Source: Bradyrhizobium sp. DOA9
GTDB lineage: Bacteria; Pseudomonadota; Alphaproteobacteria; Rhizobiales; Xanthobacteraceae
Direction: 5' to 3'
Length of the DNA stretch: 64,000 bases
NCBI RefSeq assembly: GCF_000617845.2
Contig: NZ_DF820425.1
Coordinates: 441,690-505,689, forward strand
This document shows, piece after piece, positions 1 through 7,202 of this stretch; within the stretch, counting starts at the first letter, position 1; each line of letters begins with the position of its first letter. The notes beneath the pieces were generated by a model that was not told the origin of the DNA, did no database searches, and was given only the letters and a program-made list of their open reading frames with translations. Position numbers and translations under genes: made by a program.

Positions 1-425
1 GCGGCCGTGGCGAGCGCGCTCGCAATGTCGGTGACGTAGATCCTGGCGTTGGGGATAGACTGCCAGGCGTGGGGATCAGCGGCCGAGCCAAGCTTCAGCG
101 GCGCGATGCCGGCGCTCGCGGTGATCACCTTGGCCTTGCTCCCTGCGGATTGCACGAGGCGCGGCAGCCAGCCTTCGAGGCCGAGCCCGTTGACGATGAC
201 GAGCTTCGCCGCCGCGACCCGCTTCGCATCGCTCGGCGCCGGCGTATAGACGTGGACGTCGCTGTCGGGCCCTACCAGCGTCGTGACGCTGACCCGATCG
301 CCGCCGACATTGCGGACGAAATCGCCGAGGATCGAGAAGCTCGCGACGACGTTGAGCCGCTCGGCGGCCTCAAGCGGCGAGGCGATCAGCAACATTGCAC
401 AAACCAGGATGAACCGCATCGTCAT
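1..425 (-). CDS. znuA: Zinc/manganese ABC transporter periplasmic binding protein, partial (cut by window edge)
   Basis: Reading leftward from an ATG at 425 the frame stays open to the window edge, giving about 141 residues of the N-terminus. A short signal peptide (FILVCAMLLIASPLEAAE) is followed by an ASFSILGDFV segment, VHVYTPAPSD and DPHAWQSI. These are the usual first metal-ligand blocks of cluster A-I (ZnuA/MntC/PsaA) binding proteins, with His in both blocks. The start overlaps the permease stop by four bases (ATGA), so translation is probably coupled. In the family this protein captures Zn(II) or Mn(II) in the periplasm and hands it to the permease. The Zur-like operator upstream of the operon favours zinc. 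The C-terminal half is outside the window. Confidence 0.88.
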   Translation of the reverse strand, partial: MTMRFILVCAMLLIASPLEAAERLNVVASFSILGDFVRNVGGDRVSVTTLVGPDSDVHVYTPAPSDAKRVAAAKLVIVNGLGLEGWLPRLVQSAGSKAKVITASAGIAPLKLGSAADPHAWQSIPNARIYVTDIASALATA

Positions 426-1291
426 GCTTCCAGATGCCGGCCGGGAAACAGCTGCCGGACGATGCCGCCGACGCGGCCGAACAGAACCGAGATCAGGTAG
501 ATCACCGTCGCCACCAGAATGATCGCGGGGCCGGATGGCACGCGGGTCTGGAACGACAGCACGAGGCCGGCATAGCCCGAGACCGCGGCAGCAACGACGG
601 CGATGCAGATCATGGAGGTGAGATCGCGCGACCAGAACCTTGCGATGCCCGCGGGCAGGATCATCAGGCCCACCGCCAGCAGCGTGCCCAGCGCCTGAAA
701 ACCGTTGACAAGGCTGATGACGACCAGCGCGAGGAAGGCGAGGTGAGCCGGGCCGCCGGCCCGGCTCACGGTGCGCAGGAACAGGGGATCGACGCTCTCG
801 ATCACCAGCGGACGGTAGATCACCGCGAGCACCAGCAGCGTCACCGTGGCGTTGAAGGCCACCACCAGCAGGGTCTGATCGTCCATCGCGAGGATGTTGC
901 CGAACAAGACATGGAGCAGGTCGATATTGGTGCCCTTGATCGAGACGATGGTGACGCCGAGCGCGAGCGACGCGAGATAGAAGGTCGCGAGCGAAGCGTC
1001 CTCCTTCAGCCCGGTCGAGCGCGCGACCACTCCGGCGAGGATCGCGACCGCGAAGCCGGCGATCAGGCCGCCGGCTGTCATCGCGAACAGATTGAGGCCG
1101 GAGAGCAGGAAACCGATTGCGGCGCCGGGCAGAATCGCATGCGCCATGGCGTCGCCGACGAGGCTCATCCGGCGCAGCATCAGGAACACGCCGATCGGCG
1201 CGCCCGCCAGTGCCAACGCGATCACCGCGGCGAGCGCCCGCCGCATGAACTCGAATTCGGTGAACGGACCGATCAGCGCGCCATAGAGCAT
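422..1291 (-). CDS. znuB: Metal ABC transporter permease (ABC-3 family, ZnuB-like)
   Basis: This 289-residue protein is almost entirely hydrophobic, with about eight predicted membrane segments. It has the ABC-3 family landmarks: GVFLMLRRMSLVGDAMAHA near residue 35 and the LLAVGLMILPAGIARFW block near residue 215. It forms the inner-membrane channel for the metal captured by the binding protein. The start lies 6 bp after the ATPase stop, and its stop overlaps the start of the binding-protein gene. The gene order ATPase, permease, binding protein in one tight operon fits a zinc-type importer. Zinc rather than manganese is inferred from the Zur-like site, not from the protein itself. Confidence 0.9.
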   Translation of the reverse strand: MLYGALIGPFTEFEFMRRALAAVIALALAGAPIGVFLMLRRMSLVGDAMAHAILPGAAIGFLLSGLNLFAMTAGGLIAGFAVAILAGVVARSTGLKEDASLATFYLASLALGVTIVSIKGTNIDLLHVLFGNILAMDDQTLLVVAFNATVTLLVLAVIYRPLVIESVDPLFLRTVSRAGGPAHLAFLALVVISLVNGFQALGTLLAVGLMILPAGIARFWSRDLTSMICIAVVAAAVSGYAGLVLSFQTRVPSGPAIILVATVIYLISVLFGRVGGIVRQLFPGRHLEA

Positions 1292-1297
1292 CGGAAA

Positions 1298-2059
1298 TCA
1301 GGCCGCCCGCGAGCTGACATCATCGGCCGCGCAGGCGGCTGCGCTGTCGTCGAAGGCCTCGCACATCCGCATCGCGACCAGCAGATTTTCGGGCGTCAGC
1401 ACCTCCGCCGTCGGGCCCCACGCGACCGGGCCGCGCGCCAGCACCAGCGTTTCGGTGAAATGGTTGCGCACCATCTCCATGTCGTGCAGCGCGGCAAGCA
1501 CGGTGCGGCCCTCGCCGTGCCAGCGCTTCACCAGCGCGAGCAGATCGGTGGTGGTCTTGCTGTCGATGGCGTTGAACGGCTCGTCCAGCACGATCAGGCG
1601 CGCGTCCTGAAGCAGCACCCGCGCGAACAGCACGCGCTGCATCTGGCCGCCGGAGAGCGTGCCGATCGGGCGGTTCTCGAAACCGCTGAGGCCAACGGCT
1701 CCGATCGCGCGGAGAATCTTGTCGCGCGCGGCCTTGCCGATGCCGCCGAACAGGCCTGTGCCACGCCACAGCCCGGTGCCGATGAAATCGAACACCGAGA
1801 TCGGGAAGCTGCGGTCGATCTCCGCGCTCTGCGGCAGATAGGCGATGTCGCGGGCGTCGAGCCCGCCGAGATGGATCGTCCCGTCGAGCGGCCTCAGGAT
1901 GCCGACGATGCCGCGCAGCAGCGTCGATTTGCCGGCGCCGTTGGGGCCGATCACCGCAACCAGCGCGCCCGGCGCGACCTCGCCGCTGAGATGATGCACG
2001 GCCGGATGCCGGTCATAGCCGAGCGTGACGTTGTGGAAATGCAGCGCTGCCATCGTCAC
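1298..2059 (-). CDS. znuC: Metal ABC transporter ATP-binding protein (ZnuC-like)
   Basis: The protein has 253 residues and a complete ABC ATPase core: Walker [14 protein letters not shown] near residue 39, the signature LSGGQMQRVLFAR near 138, Walker B LIVLDEPF and the switch His in LAALHDMEM. It energises metal import through the neighbouring permease. Its start ATG overlaps the stop of the upstream His-rich gene by four bases. The last 30 residues, after the ABC core, are an Ala- and Asp-rich tail with two Cys, which is not part of the core fold and has no obvious role. Confidence 0.9.
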   Translation of the reverse strand: MTMAALHFHNVTLGYDRHPAVHHLSGEVAPGALVAVIGPNGAGKSTLLRGIVGILRPLDGTIHLGGLDARDIAYLPQSAEIDRSFPISVFDFIGTGLWRGTGLFGGIGKAARDKILRAIGAVGLSGFENRPIGTLSGGQMQRVLFARVLLQDARLIVLDEPFNAIDSKTTTDLLALVKRWHGEGRTVLAALHDMEMVRNHFTETLVLARGPVAWGPTAEVLTPENLLVAMRMCEAFDDSAAACAADDVSSRAA

Positions 2060-2310
2060 CTCATCGCCAGCAAGACGATCCCCCAGAGCACGGCACAGAC
2101 CGCGAGCGCGGCCGCGAGACGGCCCGCAACGGTCATGCGCAGGATCGACCAGGGCGCGGCCTGGGCCGGATGCGGCGAGGCCGCATCGTGGACATGAGCA
2201 TGTGCACGGGCATGGGCGTGATCGTGCCCGTGCGAATGCCCGTGGCCGTGACCATGGGAATGGCCATGGGCATGGTCGTGCTGGTGGGCGTGGGGCGCGA
2301 CGGGAGCCAT
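2056..2310 (-). CDS. Small His-rich single-span membrane protein, first gene of the zinc operon
   Basis: This 84-residue protein starts at an ATG at 2310. Residues 7 to 33 carry His at every second position (14 in a row), with four more by residue 47, making 18 in all. One membrane segment follows at about 60-83 (VAGRLAAALAVCAVLWGIVL). The His tract strongly suggests Zn(II) or Ni(II) binding. By the positive-inside rule the short Arg-ended C-terminus would be cytoplasmic and the His tract periplasmic, but the flanking charge is too slight to be sure. It is the first gene of the operon and overlaps the ATPase gene by four bases, so it is co-translated with the importer. It may be a metal sponge or chaperone for the uptake system. 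I do not recognise a named family. Confidence 0.75.
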   Translation of the reverse strand: MAPVAPHAHQHDHAHGHSHGHGHGHSHGHDHAHARAHAHVHDAASPHPAQAAPWSILRMTVAGRLAAALAVCAVLWGIVLLAMR

Positions 2311-2318
2311 TTGTGGAC

Positions 2319-2331
2319 GTTATATTATAAC
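2319..2331 (-). promoter_or_regulatory. Zur-like operator overlapping the probable -10 of the zinc operon
   Basis: GTTATATTATAAC is a perfect 13-bp dyad 9 bp upstream of the His-rich gene start. It resembles the alphaproteobacterial Zur/Fur-family box built around TGTTATA-n-TATAACA. On the minus strand it contains TATAAT. If that is the -10, transcription would begin almost at the ATG, giving a very short or leaderless mRNA, and no Shine-Dalgarno is visible. Zur repression in zinc-replete cells is an inference from the motif and the genes. Confidence 0.6.
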
Positions 2332-2358
2332 ATTACGCCTGTCCACGGCCGGGGCCAA

Positions 2359-2457
2359 CGTCATTCCGGGGCGATGCGCAGCATCGAACTATGGTGCGCA
2401 ATTGCGCAGCTGAGAATCTCCGGATTCCGGGTTCGGCTTCGCCGCCCCGGAATGACG
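2359..2457. repeat. Long intergenic palindrome (family 1, copy A)
   Basis: The arms CGTCATTCCGGGGCG (2359-2373) and CGCCCCGGAATGACG (2443-2457) are perfect inverted copies around about 70 bp containing further small hairpins. A second copy lies at 3728-3831. It sits between the zinc operon and the permease genes and has no coding content. Confidence 0.8.
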
Positions 2458-2467
2458 GTCCCTCGCC

Positions 2468-2968
2468 TCAGGGCTTGCCGATCACCATGGCGATCGCCGC
2501 CGCCACGAACGGAAACGGCACAGAGACGGCGCAGCGGAACCAGACGAAACGGGCGGGCATGAACGGGATCTCCCACAGGATTACCCGCTGGAAGGCGAAC
2601 AGCGCCCAGGCGACGACATAGGCGACCACCTGCGGCACCCCGCCGCCCGACTTCAGCGCGACCGTGCCGATGGAAAAGCCGACCACAGGGCCGCCCGGCG
2701 TGGCGGCGCCGGCGACGACGGCAGTGGCAACCCCGAGCCAGCCGCTATCCGGGCCGAGCCAGCCGGTGATCACCTCCTGCGGGATGATGGCGGCGATATA
2801 GCCGGAGCCGATCACGCCCAGCGCGATCCGCGGCACGATGTTGACGAAGTCCATCGTGCCCTCGCGCAAGGAGGCCTTGAACACCGGCGGGCCGCGGCGA
2901 AAGGCGATCAGCCCGACGCCGAGCACCGAGCCCCACAACAGGATGTCGATCAGGAGCGCTGCGCTCAA
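2468..2968 (-). CDS. Permease half-protein B (DUF318/COG0701-like, C-terminal half)
   Basis: The frame encodes about 166 residues if it starts at the TTG at 2968, which overlaps the stop of the preceding half-gene (TTGA). The product is hydrophobic with about four to five membrane segments. It carries LGPDSGWLG, ATPGGPVVGF and RVILWEIPFM, blocks that recur in the same order in the upstream half-protein. Full-length members of this predicted permease family (YraQ/ArsP-like) are single chains of roughly 300-350 residues holding both halves. Here they are separate genes that may form a heterodimer. The substrate is unknown. A long frame continuing upstream in this reading frame is only the shadow of half-protein A. 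Confidence 0.7.
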   Translation of the reverse strand: MSAALLIDILLWGSVLGVGLIAFRRGPPVFKASLREGTMDFVNIVPRIALGVIGSGYIAAIIPQEVITGWLGPDSGWLGVATAVVAGAATPGGPVVGFSIGTVALKSGGGVPQVVAYVVAWALFAFQRVILWEIPFMPARFVWFRCAVSVPFPFVAAAIAMVIGKP

Positions 2969-3576
2969 CTCTCGTCGTCCTTCGCGAGCGGCTTCGGATA
3001 CAGCCTGGTGTAGACGAAGCGGCCGAGGGCGCCGGCGAGCACCGGCAGCGGCAGCGAGATCAAAATCCGCCACAGCGTGAAATCGGTGCCCATGATCGGG
3101 ATTTCCCAGGCGACCGCCCGGCCGTAGCCGATCAGGGTCCAGCTCACGACCATGGCGATGGTGGCGCCGAAATCGGCGCCGACCGCGAGCAGCGCGCTCG
3201 CCACCGGATAGGCGGTGAAGGGGCCGCCGGGCAGGATTGCGCCGAAGGCGGTGCCGATCAAAAGGCCCATCAGGCCGGATTTCGGCCCGAGCGAGCGCGA
3301 GACTTTCTCGTGCGGCAGGATTTCCGAGATGAAGGCCCCTAACAGGCAGCCGGCGAGCACGCGCGGCAGGATGCCCGAGAACAGCGAGAGATCGTGGGTG
3401 AGAATGTCCAGAACACCGTCGGTGCCGTCCCGCCGCCAGACCAGGGCCGCACTCACCGCCACCAGACCTGCAATGATGATGGTGGACCAGCCGATCGGCT
3501 TGCGGACCCGGCCCGGCCGCGGCTCGGATTCCGCGTCGCCGACGGGCGCCGGATTGTTCGGGGAAGGTTCTGACAA
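2965..3576 (-). CDS. Permease half-protein A (DUF318/COG0701-like, N-terminal half)
   Basis: This 203-residue protein starts with a TTG at 3576. An in-frame stop lies just upstream, so no ATG start is available. A polar, Pro-rich N-terminus of about 28 residues precedes roughly five membrane segments. LGPKSGLMG, ILPGGPFTAYP and RAVAWEIPIMG mirror the blocks of half-protein B. It ends with its own stop inside the start of the B gene, so translation is probably coupled. Function as one half of a membrane permease is inferred from the family; no substrate can be assigned. A frameshift split of an originally single gene is the alternative. Confidence 0.7.
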   Translation of the reverse strand: MSEPSPNNPAPVGDAESEPRPGRVRKPIGWSTIIIAGLVAVSAALVWRRDGTDGVLDILTHDLSLFSGILPRVLAGCLLGAFISEILPHEKVSRSLGPKSGLMGLLIGTAFGAILPGGPFTAYPVASALLAVGADFGATIAMVVSWTLIGYGRAVAWEIPIMGTDFTLWRILISLPLPVLAGALGRFVYTRLYPKPLAKDDES

Positions 3577-3691
3577 GGGGTGTGGAGCGGCTCAAGGGTG
3601 ATGCCCGTCCTGATTAAGGGCGGTGTTCTCCCGATGCAAACGGTGTGATGACAGACCAATGCGCGCGCCGCGCAGGGCAATTCCGCACAGC

Positions 3692-3722
3692 AAAAAAGGC
3701 GGTCGCGTCTGCGACCGCCTTT
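3692..3722 (-). terminator. Rho-independent terminator of the superoxide dismutase gene
   Basis: A perfect 9-bp stem GGCGGTCGC / GCGACCGCC with a 4-base loop is flanked by six A on the left and TTTG on the right. Read on the minus strand it is a GC stem followed by six U, about 115 bp after the sodB stop and just beyond a palindromic repeat. It may also act in the other direction. Confidence 0.8.
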
Positions 3723-3727
3723 GTTTC

Positions 3728-3831
3728 CGTCATTCCGGGGCGGCGCGTCAGCGCCGAGCCCGGAATCCATCGGGGGTCACCCGAGCGGACAAATGGATTC
3801 CGGGCTCGCGCTTCGCGCGCCCCGGAATGAC
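3728..3831. repeat. Long intergenic palindrome (family 1, copy B)
   Basis: It has the same outer arm as copy A (CGTCATTCCGGGGCG at 3728-3742, with a 14/15 match at 3818-3831) and a nested inner inverted repeat GCCCGGAATCCAT / ATGGATTCCGGGC. It begins five bases after the sodB stop codon, between the gene and its terminator, and would form a long stem in the sodB 3' UTR. Confidence 0.8.
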
Positions 3832-3835
3832 ATCG

Positions 3836-4432
3836 TCACGCCTTCTCGAACAGGGACTCCACGTATTCCCAGTTCACGAGGTTCTCGACGAAGGCCTTGA
3901 GATAATCGGGGCGGCGGTTGCGATAGTCGATGTAGTAGGAGTGCTCCCAGACGTCGACGCCGAGGATCGGGGTGGCGCCGTGCACCAGCGGATTCTCGCC
4001 GTTCGGGGTCTTGGAGATCTCGAGCTTGCCGTTCTTGACCTGGAGCCAGGCCCAGCCGGAGCCGAACTGGCCGACGCCGGCCGCCTGGAAGTCCGCCTTG
4101 AACTTCTCGAAGCCGCCGAGGTCCTCGTTGATCTTCTTCTCGATCTTGCCCGGCAGCTTGGTGCCGCCGCCATTGGGCTTCATCCAGTTCCAGAAGTGGA
4201 TGTGGTTGTAGTGCTGGCCGGCGTTGTTGAACACCGCGGGGTTCTTGCCGAACGAGCCCTTGACGATCTCTTCAAGGGACTTGCCTTCCCATTCGGTCCC
4301 CTTGAGCGCGTTGTTGCCGTTGGTGACGTAGGCCTGATGATGCTTGTCGTGGTGATATTCCAGCGTCTCCTTCGACATGTACTGGCCGAGGGCGTCATAG
4401 GCGTAAGGAAGTGGGGGCAGCGTAAAGGTCAT
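3836..4432 (-). CDS. sodB: Superoxide dismutase, Fe/Mn family (iron-type features)
   Basis: This 198-residue cytoplasmic enzyme dismutates superoxide to oxygen and hydrogen peroxide. The metal ligands are visible: His27 in LEYHHDKHH, His in NNAGQHYNH, and Asp and His in DVWEHSYY. The Gln in NNAGQ is at the place where iron enzymes carry their second-sphere Gln, whereas manganese enzymes usually have Gly, so an iron or cambialistic enzyme is likely. The GSGWAWL block and DYRNRRPDYL near the end are typical, and the length is normal. It is monocistronic, with an AAGAAG ribosome site ahead of the ATG and a terminator at 3692-3722. Confidence 0.95.
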   Translation of the reverse strand: MTFTLPPLPYAYDALGQYMSKETLEYHHDKHHQAYVTNGNNALKGTEWEGKSLEEIVKGSFGKNPAVFNNAGQHYNHIHFWNWMKPNGGGTKLPGKIEKKINEDLGGFEKFKADFQAAGVGQFGSGWAWLQVKNGKLEISKTPNGENPLVHGATPILGVDVWEHSYYIDYRNRRPDYLKAFVENLVNWEYVESLFEKA

Positions 4433-4678
4433 GGCTTCTTGTCCGCAACTGGTGGGGAACGAGTTCTAACGGTCACCCCTTATAGAAGGTTCCGCCGCCA
4501 TTAAATACCTCAGAATTTGCGAAAAGGCGTGACGCGAACGCGCCCTGACTGAATGCACAAATTCGCCGCAACCGGCCGGCGTCGATCAGACCTGCGGTTT
4601 GTCGTAAAATATCATTGCCTTTGAAGCGCTTAAGACAGAACAAACGCGCCGCGAAGCGGAGCTGTGAAGGACCACGCG

Positions 4679-5206
4679 ATGAGCATCGAGATCGACATAT
4701 TGAACGGCGACGCCTCATGGCCGATTGCCGAGCCGCTGCATCAGGCGGTCTGGGGACCGCAATTGATCGCGGGCAAGCCCTGGGCTCACGTCAAATGGGC
4801 CAATGCCGACCTCCGCGTGCTGATCGAGACACCCGAGGACGGTCTCGTCTGCCATGTCGGCATCTACTTCCGCACCATCACCTGGAACGGACAGAAGGTT
4901 CACGTCGGCGGCATCGGCGGCGTCTGCACGCGGGAAGACCAGCGCGGCCGTGGCTATGCAACCACGGCGATCGAGGCAGCGGTGCATACGATCCGCGCCA
5001 ACGAGGCGGTCCGTTTCGCGCTGCTGGTCTGCGAGCCGCACAACGCCGCCTTCTACGCGGCCCGGAGCTGGCTGCCCTTCAATGGCGAGGTCTATTGCGA
5101 GCAGCCACAGGGGCGGATCCGGTTCACCTACATGGCGCCCTACGTCTTCAACATCGTGCGCGCGCCGACGCTGGGCACCATCGACCTATGCGGCCTGCCG
5201 TGGTGA
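4679..5206 (+). CDS. GNAT-family N-acetyltransferase
   Basis: This 175-residue protein is read from the ATG at 4679, which has an AAGGA site 8 bases upstream; a GTG at 4664 is the alternative. The acetyl-CoA loop is REDQRGRGYATTAIEAAV near residue 85-105, following a VGGIGGV beta strand, and HNAAFYAARSWLP near the end matches motif B. The C-terminus (PTLGTIDLCGLPW) loosely recalls AAC(2')-type acetyltransferases. The substrate cannot be told. It stands alone between sodB and the MATE exporter; a drug-modification role beside an exporter is possible but speculative. Confidence 0.75.
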   Translation: MSIEIDILNGDASWPIAEPLHQAVWGPQLIAGKPWAHVKWANADLRVLIETPEDGLVCHVGIYFRTITWNGQKVHVGGIGGVCTREDQRGRGYATTAIEAAVHTIRANEAVRFALLVCEPHNAAFYAARSWLPFNGEVYCEQPQGRIRFTYMAPYVFNIVRAPTLGTIDLCGLPW

Positions 5207-5280
5207 GCCCTGCGTGAGCCAGGGCTGCGCCCGCCGCCTCGTTCTCTTATAATATGTCGGTCATCATTTAATTCCGCCCG

Positions 5281-6672
5281 GTGAACATGACGATCGACGC
5301 CCCTTTGGATGCCGTCCCGCCGGTTGCGCCGGTCGCCTCCCCCATCGCCAGCCTCCTGACCGCGCCGATCCTGCCGACGCTGCTGCGGCTTGCGATCCCC
5401 AACATGATCGCGATGGTGGGCAGCACGCTCGTTGCAGTGGCCGAGACCTCCTATATCGGCCGGCTCGGCACCATTCCGCTCGCGGCGATCGCGCTGGTGT
5501 TTCCGTTCGCGATGCTGACGCAGATGATGAGCGCCGGTGCGATGGGCGGCGGCGTCTCCTCCGCGATCAGCCGCGCGCTCGGCGCAGGGGATCGCGACCG
5601 CGCCGCGACGCTGGCGCTGCATGCCGCCATCATCGGTCTTTGCGGCGGACTGTTCTTCACAGTGACGATGCTCGCCTTCGGCCGCTCCTTCTTCGCGCTG
5701 CTCGGCGGACGCGAGCGCGTGCTCGAGGAGGCCAGCGGTTATTCGCAGGTGCTATTCTCCGGCGCGGTCGCGATCTGGCTGGTCAACACGCTGGCCTCGG
5801 TGATCCGCGGCACCGGCGACATGCGCCTGCCTTCGATGATTCTGATCGGAGCGAGCGTGCTCCAGATCGTGCTCGGCGGCACGCTGGGGCTCGGCCTGTT
5901 CGGCGTTCCGCAATTCGGCATGCCGGGCGTGGCGAGCGGTCAGCTGATCGCGTTCAGCTGCGCCGCGCTGTTCTTGCTTTGGTATCTCCTGTCCGGCCGC
6001 AGCCGGTTGCCGCTCGATCTTCGCGCTTTCCATTTCGAGCGCGCGATGTTCCTGGACATTCTCAAAGTGGGCGCGGTGGCCTGCCTGTCGCCGCTGCAGA
6101 CCGTGCTCACCATCCTGATCTTCACGAAAATCCTCGCGACCTTCGGCACCGAGATGCTGGCCGGCTACGGCATCGGCTCGCGGCTGGAATTTCTGCTGAT
6201 CCCGATCACCTTCGCCTTCGGCATCGCCTCGGTGCCGATGGTCGGCATGGCGATCGGTGCCGGACACGTGAAGCGCGCGCGGCGCGTGGCCTGGACCGCG
6301 GCTGCGGCCTCCGGACTCACGGTCGGCCTGATCGGCCTCATCGTTGCGCTCGCGCCGTCGCTGTGGGTCGGGCTGTTCACGCGCGATCCCGGCGTCACCG
6401 CCGCCGCGCACAGCTATTTCCACTGGGCAGGTCCGGCTTTCGTGTTCTTCGGCATCGGCGTGTCGCTTTACTTCTCCTCGCAAGGCGCCGCACGCGTCGG
6501 CGGTCCCGTGCTCGCCTCCACGGCACGGCTTCTGATCGTCGCGATCGGCGGCATCGGACTGATGACCGCGCAGGCGCCGGCCTGGACCCTGTTCGCGCTG
6601 GTCGGCGGCGCCATGGTCGTGTTCGGGCTCTCGACCGCCGCCTCGGTCGCTTTCGCGCGTTGGGGCAAATGA
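5281..6672 (+). CDS. MATE-family multidrug/metabolite efflux transporter
   Basis: The protein has 463 residues with about 12 membrane segments in two pseudo-symmetric halves. PNMIAMVGSTLVAVAETSYI near residue 40 and GAMGGGVSSAISRALGAGD near 85 are the usual first-half MATE blocks, and GFGIGSR-like and FAFGIASVPMVGMAIGAGH blocks mark the second half. MATE proteins export cationic compounds in exchange for Na+ or H+. A GTG at 5281 and an ATG at 5287 are both possible starts; neither has a strong ribosome site. The gene is monocistronic on the plus strand. Confidence 0.9.
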   Translation: MNMTIDAPLDAVPPVAPVASPIASLLTAPILPTLLRLAIPNMIAMVGSTLVAVAETSYIGRLGTIPLAAIALVFPFAMLTQMMSAGAMGGGVSSAISRALGAGDRDRAATLALHAAIIGLCGGLFFTVTMLAFGRSFFALLGGRERVLEEASGYSQVLFSGAVAIWLVNTLASVIRGTGDMRLPSMILIGASVLQIVLGGTLGLGLFGVPQFGMPGVASGQLIAFSCAALFLLWYLLSGRSRLPLDLRAFHFERAMFLDILKVGAVACLSPLQTVLTILIFTKILATFGTEMLAGYGIGSRLEFLLIPITFAFGIASVPMVGMAIGAGHVKRARRVAWTAAAASGLTVGLIGLIVALAPSLWVGLFTRDPGVTAAAHSYFHWAGPAFVFFGIGVSLYFSSQGAARVGGPVLASTARLLIVAIGGIGLMTAQAPAWTLFALVGGAMVVFGLSTAASVAFARWGK

Positions 6673-6767
6673 TCGCAGGCAGATAAGCTCAGAAATGTGA
6701 TTCCATCGGGCGTTGCACGCGCTCGATTTGCTGCTATGGAGGCGCCTCCATTCCAGGGCTCCTCTCC

Positions 6768-7202
6768 ATGACATTCAGATTCGCCGCTCTCACCGTCATT
6801 CTGGCTGCGCTGATCGGTGCGCCTTCCGCCCATGCGCAGAGCGCCGAAGGGACCTGGCTCACCCAGGCGGGCGACGCGCGGGTCAAGATCGGCAAATGCG
6901 GCGGCGGCATCTGCGGCCACATCGTCTGGCTGCGCGAGCCCATGGACACCACAACCGGCCAGCCCGCCACCGACAGCAAGAATCCCAATCCCGCGCTCGC
7001 TAGGCGTCCGATGATCGGCCTGCCATTGTTCAGCGGCATGGAGCCGGCGGGACCGGGCAAATGGGCGGGCCAGATCTACAATGCCGACGACGGCGGCACT
7101 TATGCGAGCAGCATCAGCCTGACTGGCGCGGACGCGCTGCGGGTCGAAGGCTGCGTCGGCGCGCTCTGCGGCGGCGAGACCTGGACGCGCGCGGGGCGCT
7201 AA
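6768..7202 (+). CDS. DUF2147 exported protein
   Basis: This 144-residue protein has a clear signal peptide cleaved after AHAQ (about residue 24). The mature part begins with EGTWLTQAGDARVKIGKC, has paired Cys in KCGGGICG and later GCVGALCGGETW, and contains the GKWAGQIYNADDGGTY block. This arrangement is the DUF2147 (PF09917) fold seen in many proteobacterial periplasmic proteins of unknown function. The stop overlaps the stop of the convergent DUF3095 gene by four bases, so the two transcripts run into each other. Confidence 0.85.
   Translation: MTFRFAALTVILAALIGAPSAHAQSAEGTWLTQAGDARVKIGKCGGGICGHIVWLREPMDTTTGQPATDSKNPNPALARRPMIGLPLFSGMEPAGPGKWAGQIYNADDGGTYASSISLTGADALRVEGCVGALCGGETWTRAGR

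Noticed and set aside
434..2197. A 587-residue plus-strand reading frame across the zinc operon
   Set aside because: It is antisense to the permease and ATPase genes, which have strong domain matches. The translation is rich in Arg, Gln, Asp and His, a typical high-GC shadow of a coding strand, with no domain.
2468..3595. A single 375-residue permease read from 3595
   Set aside because: Its N-terminal 200 residues are an Arg/Gly/His-rich out-of-frame shadow of half-protein A. Only the part from about 2968 is membrane-like, so two overlapping genes explain the data better.
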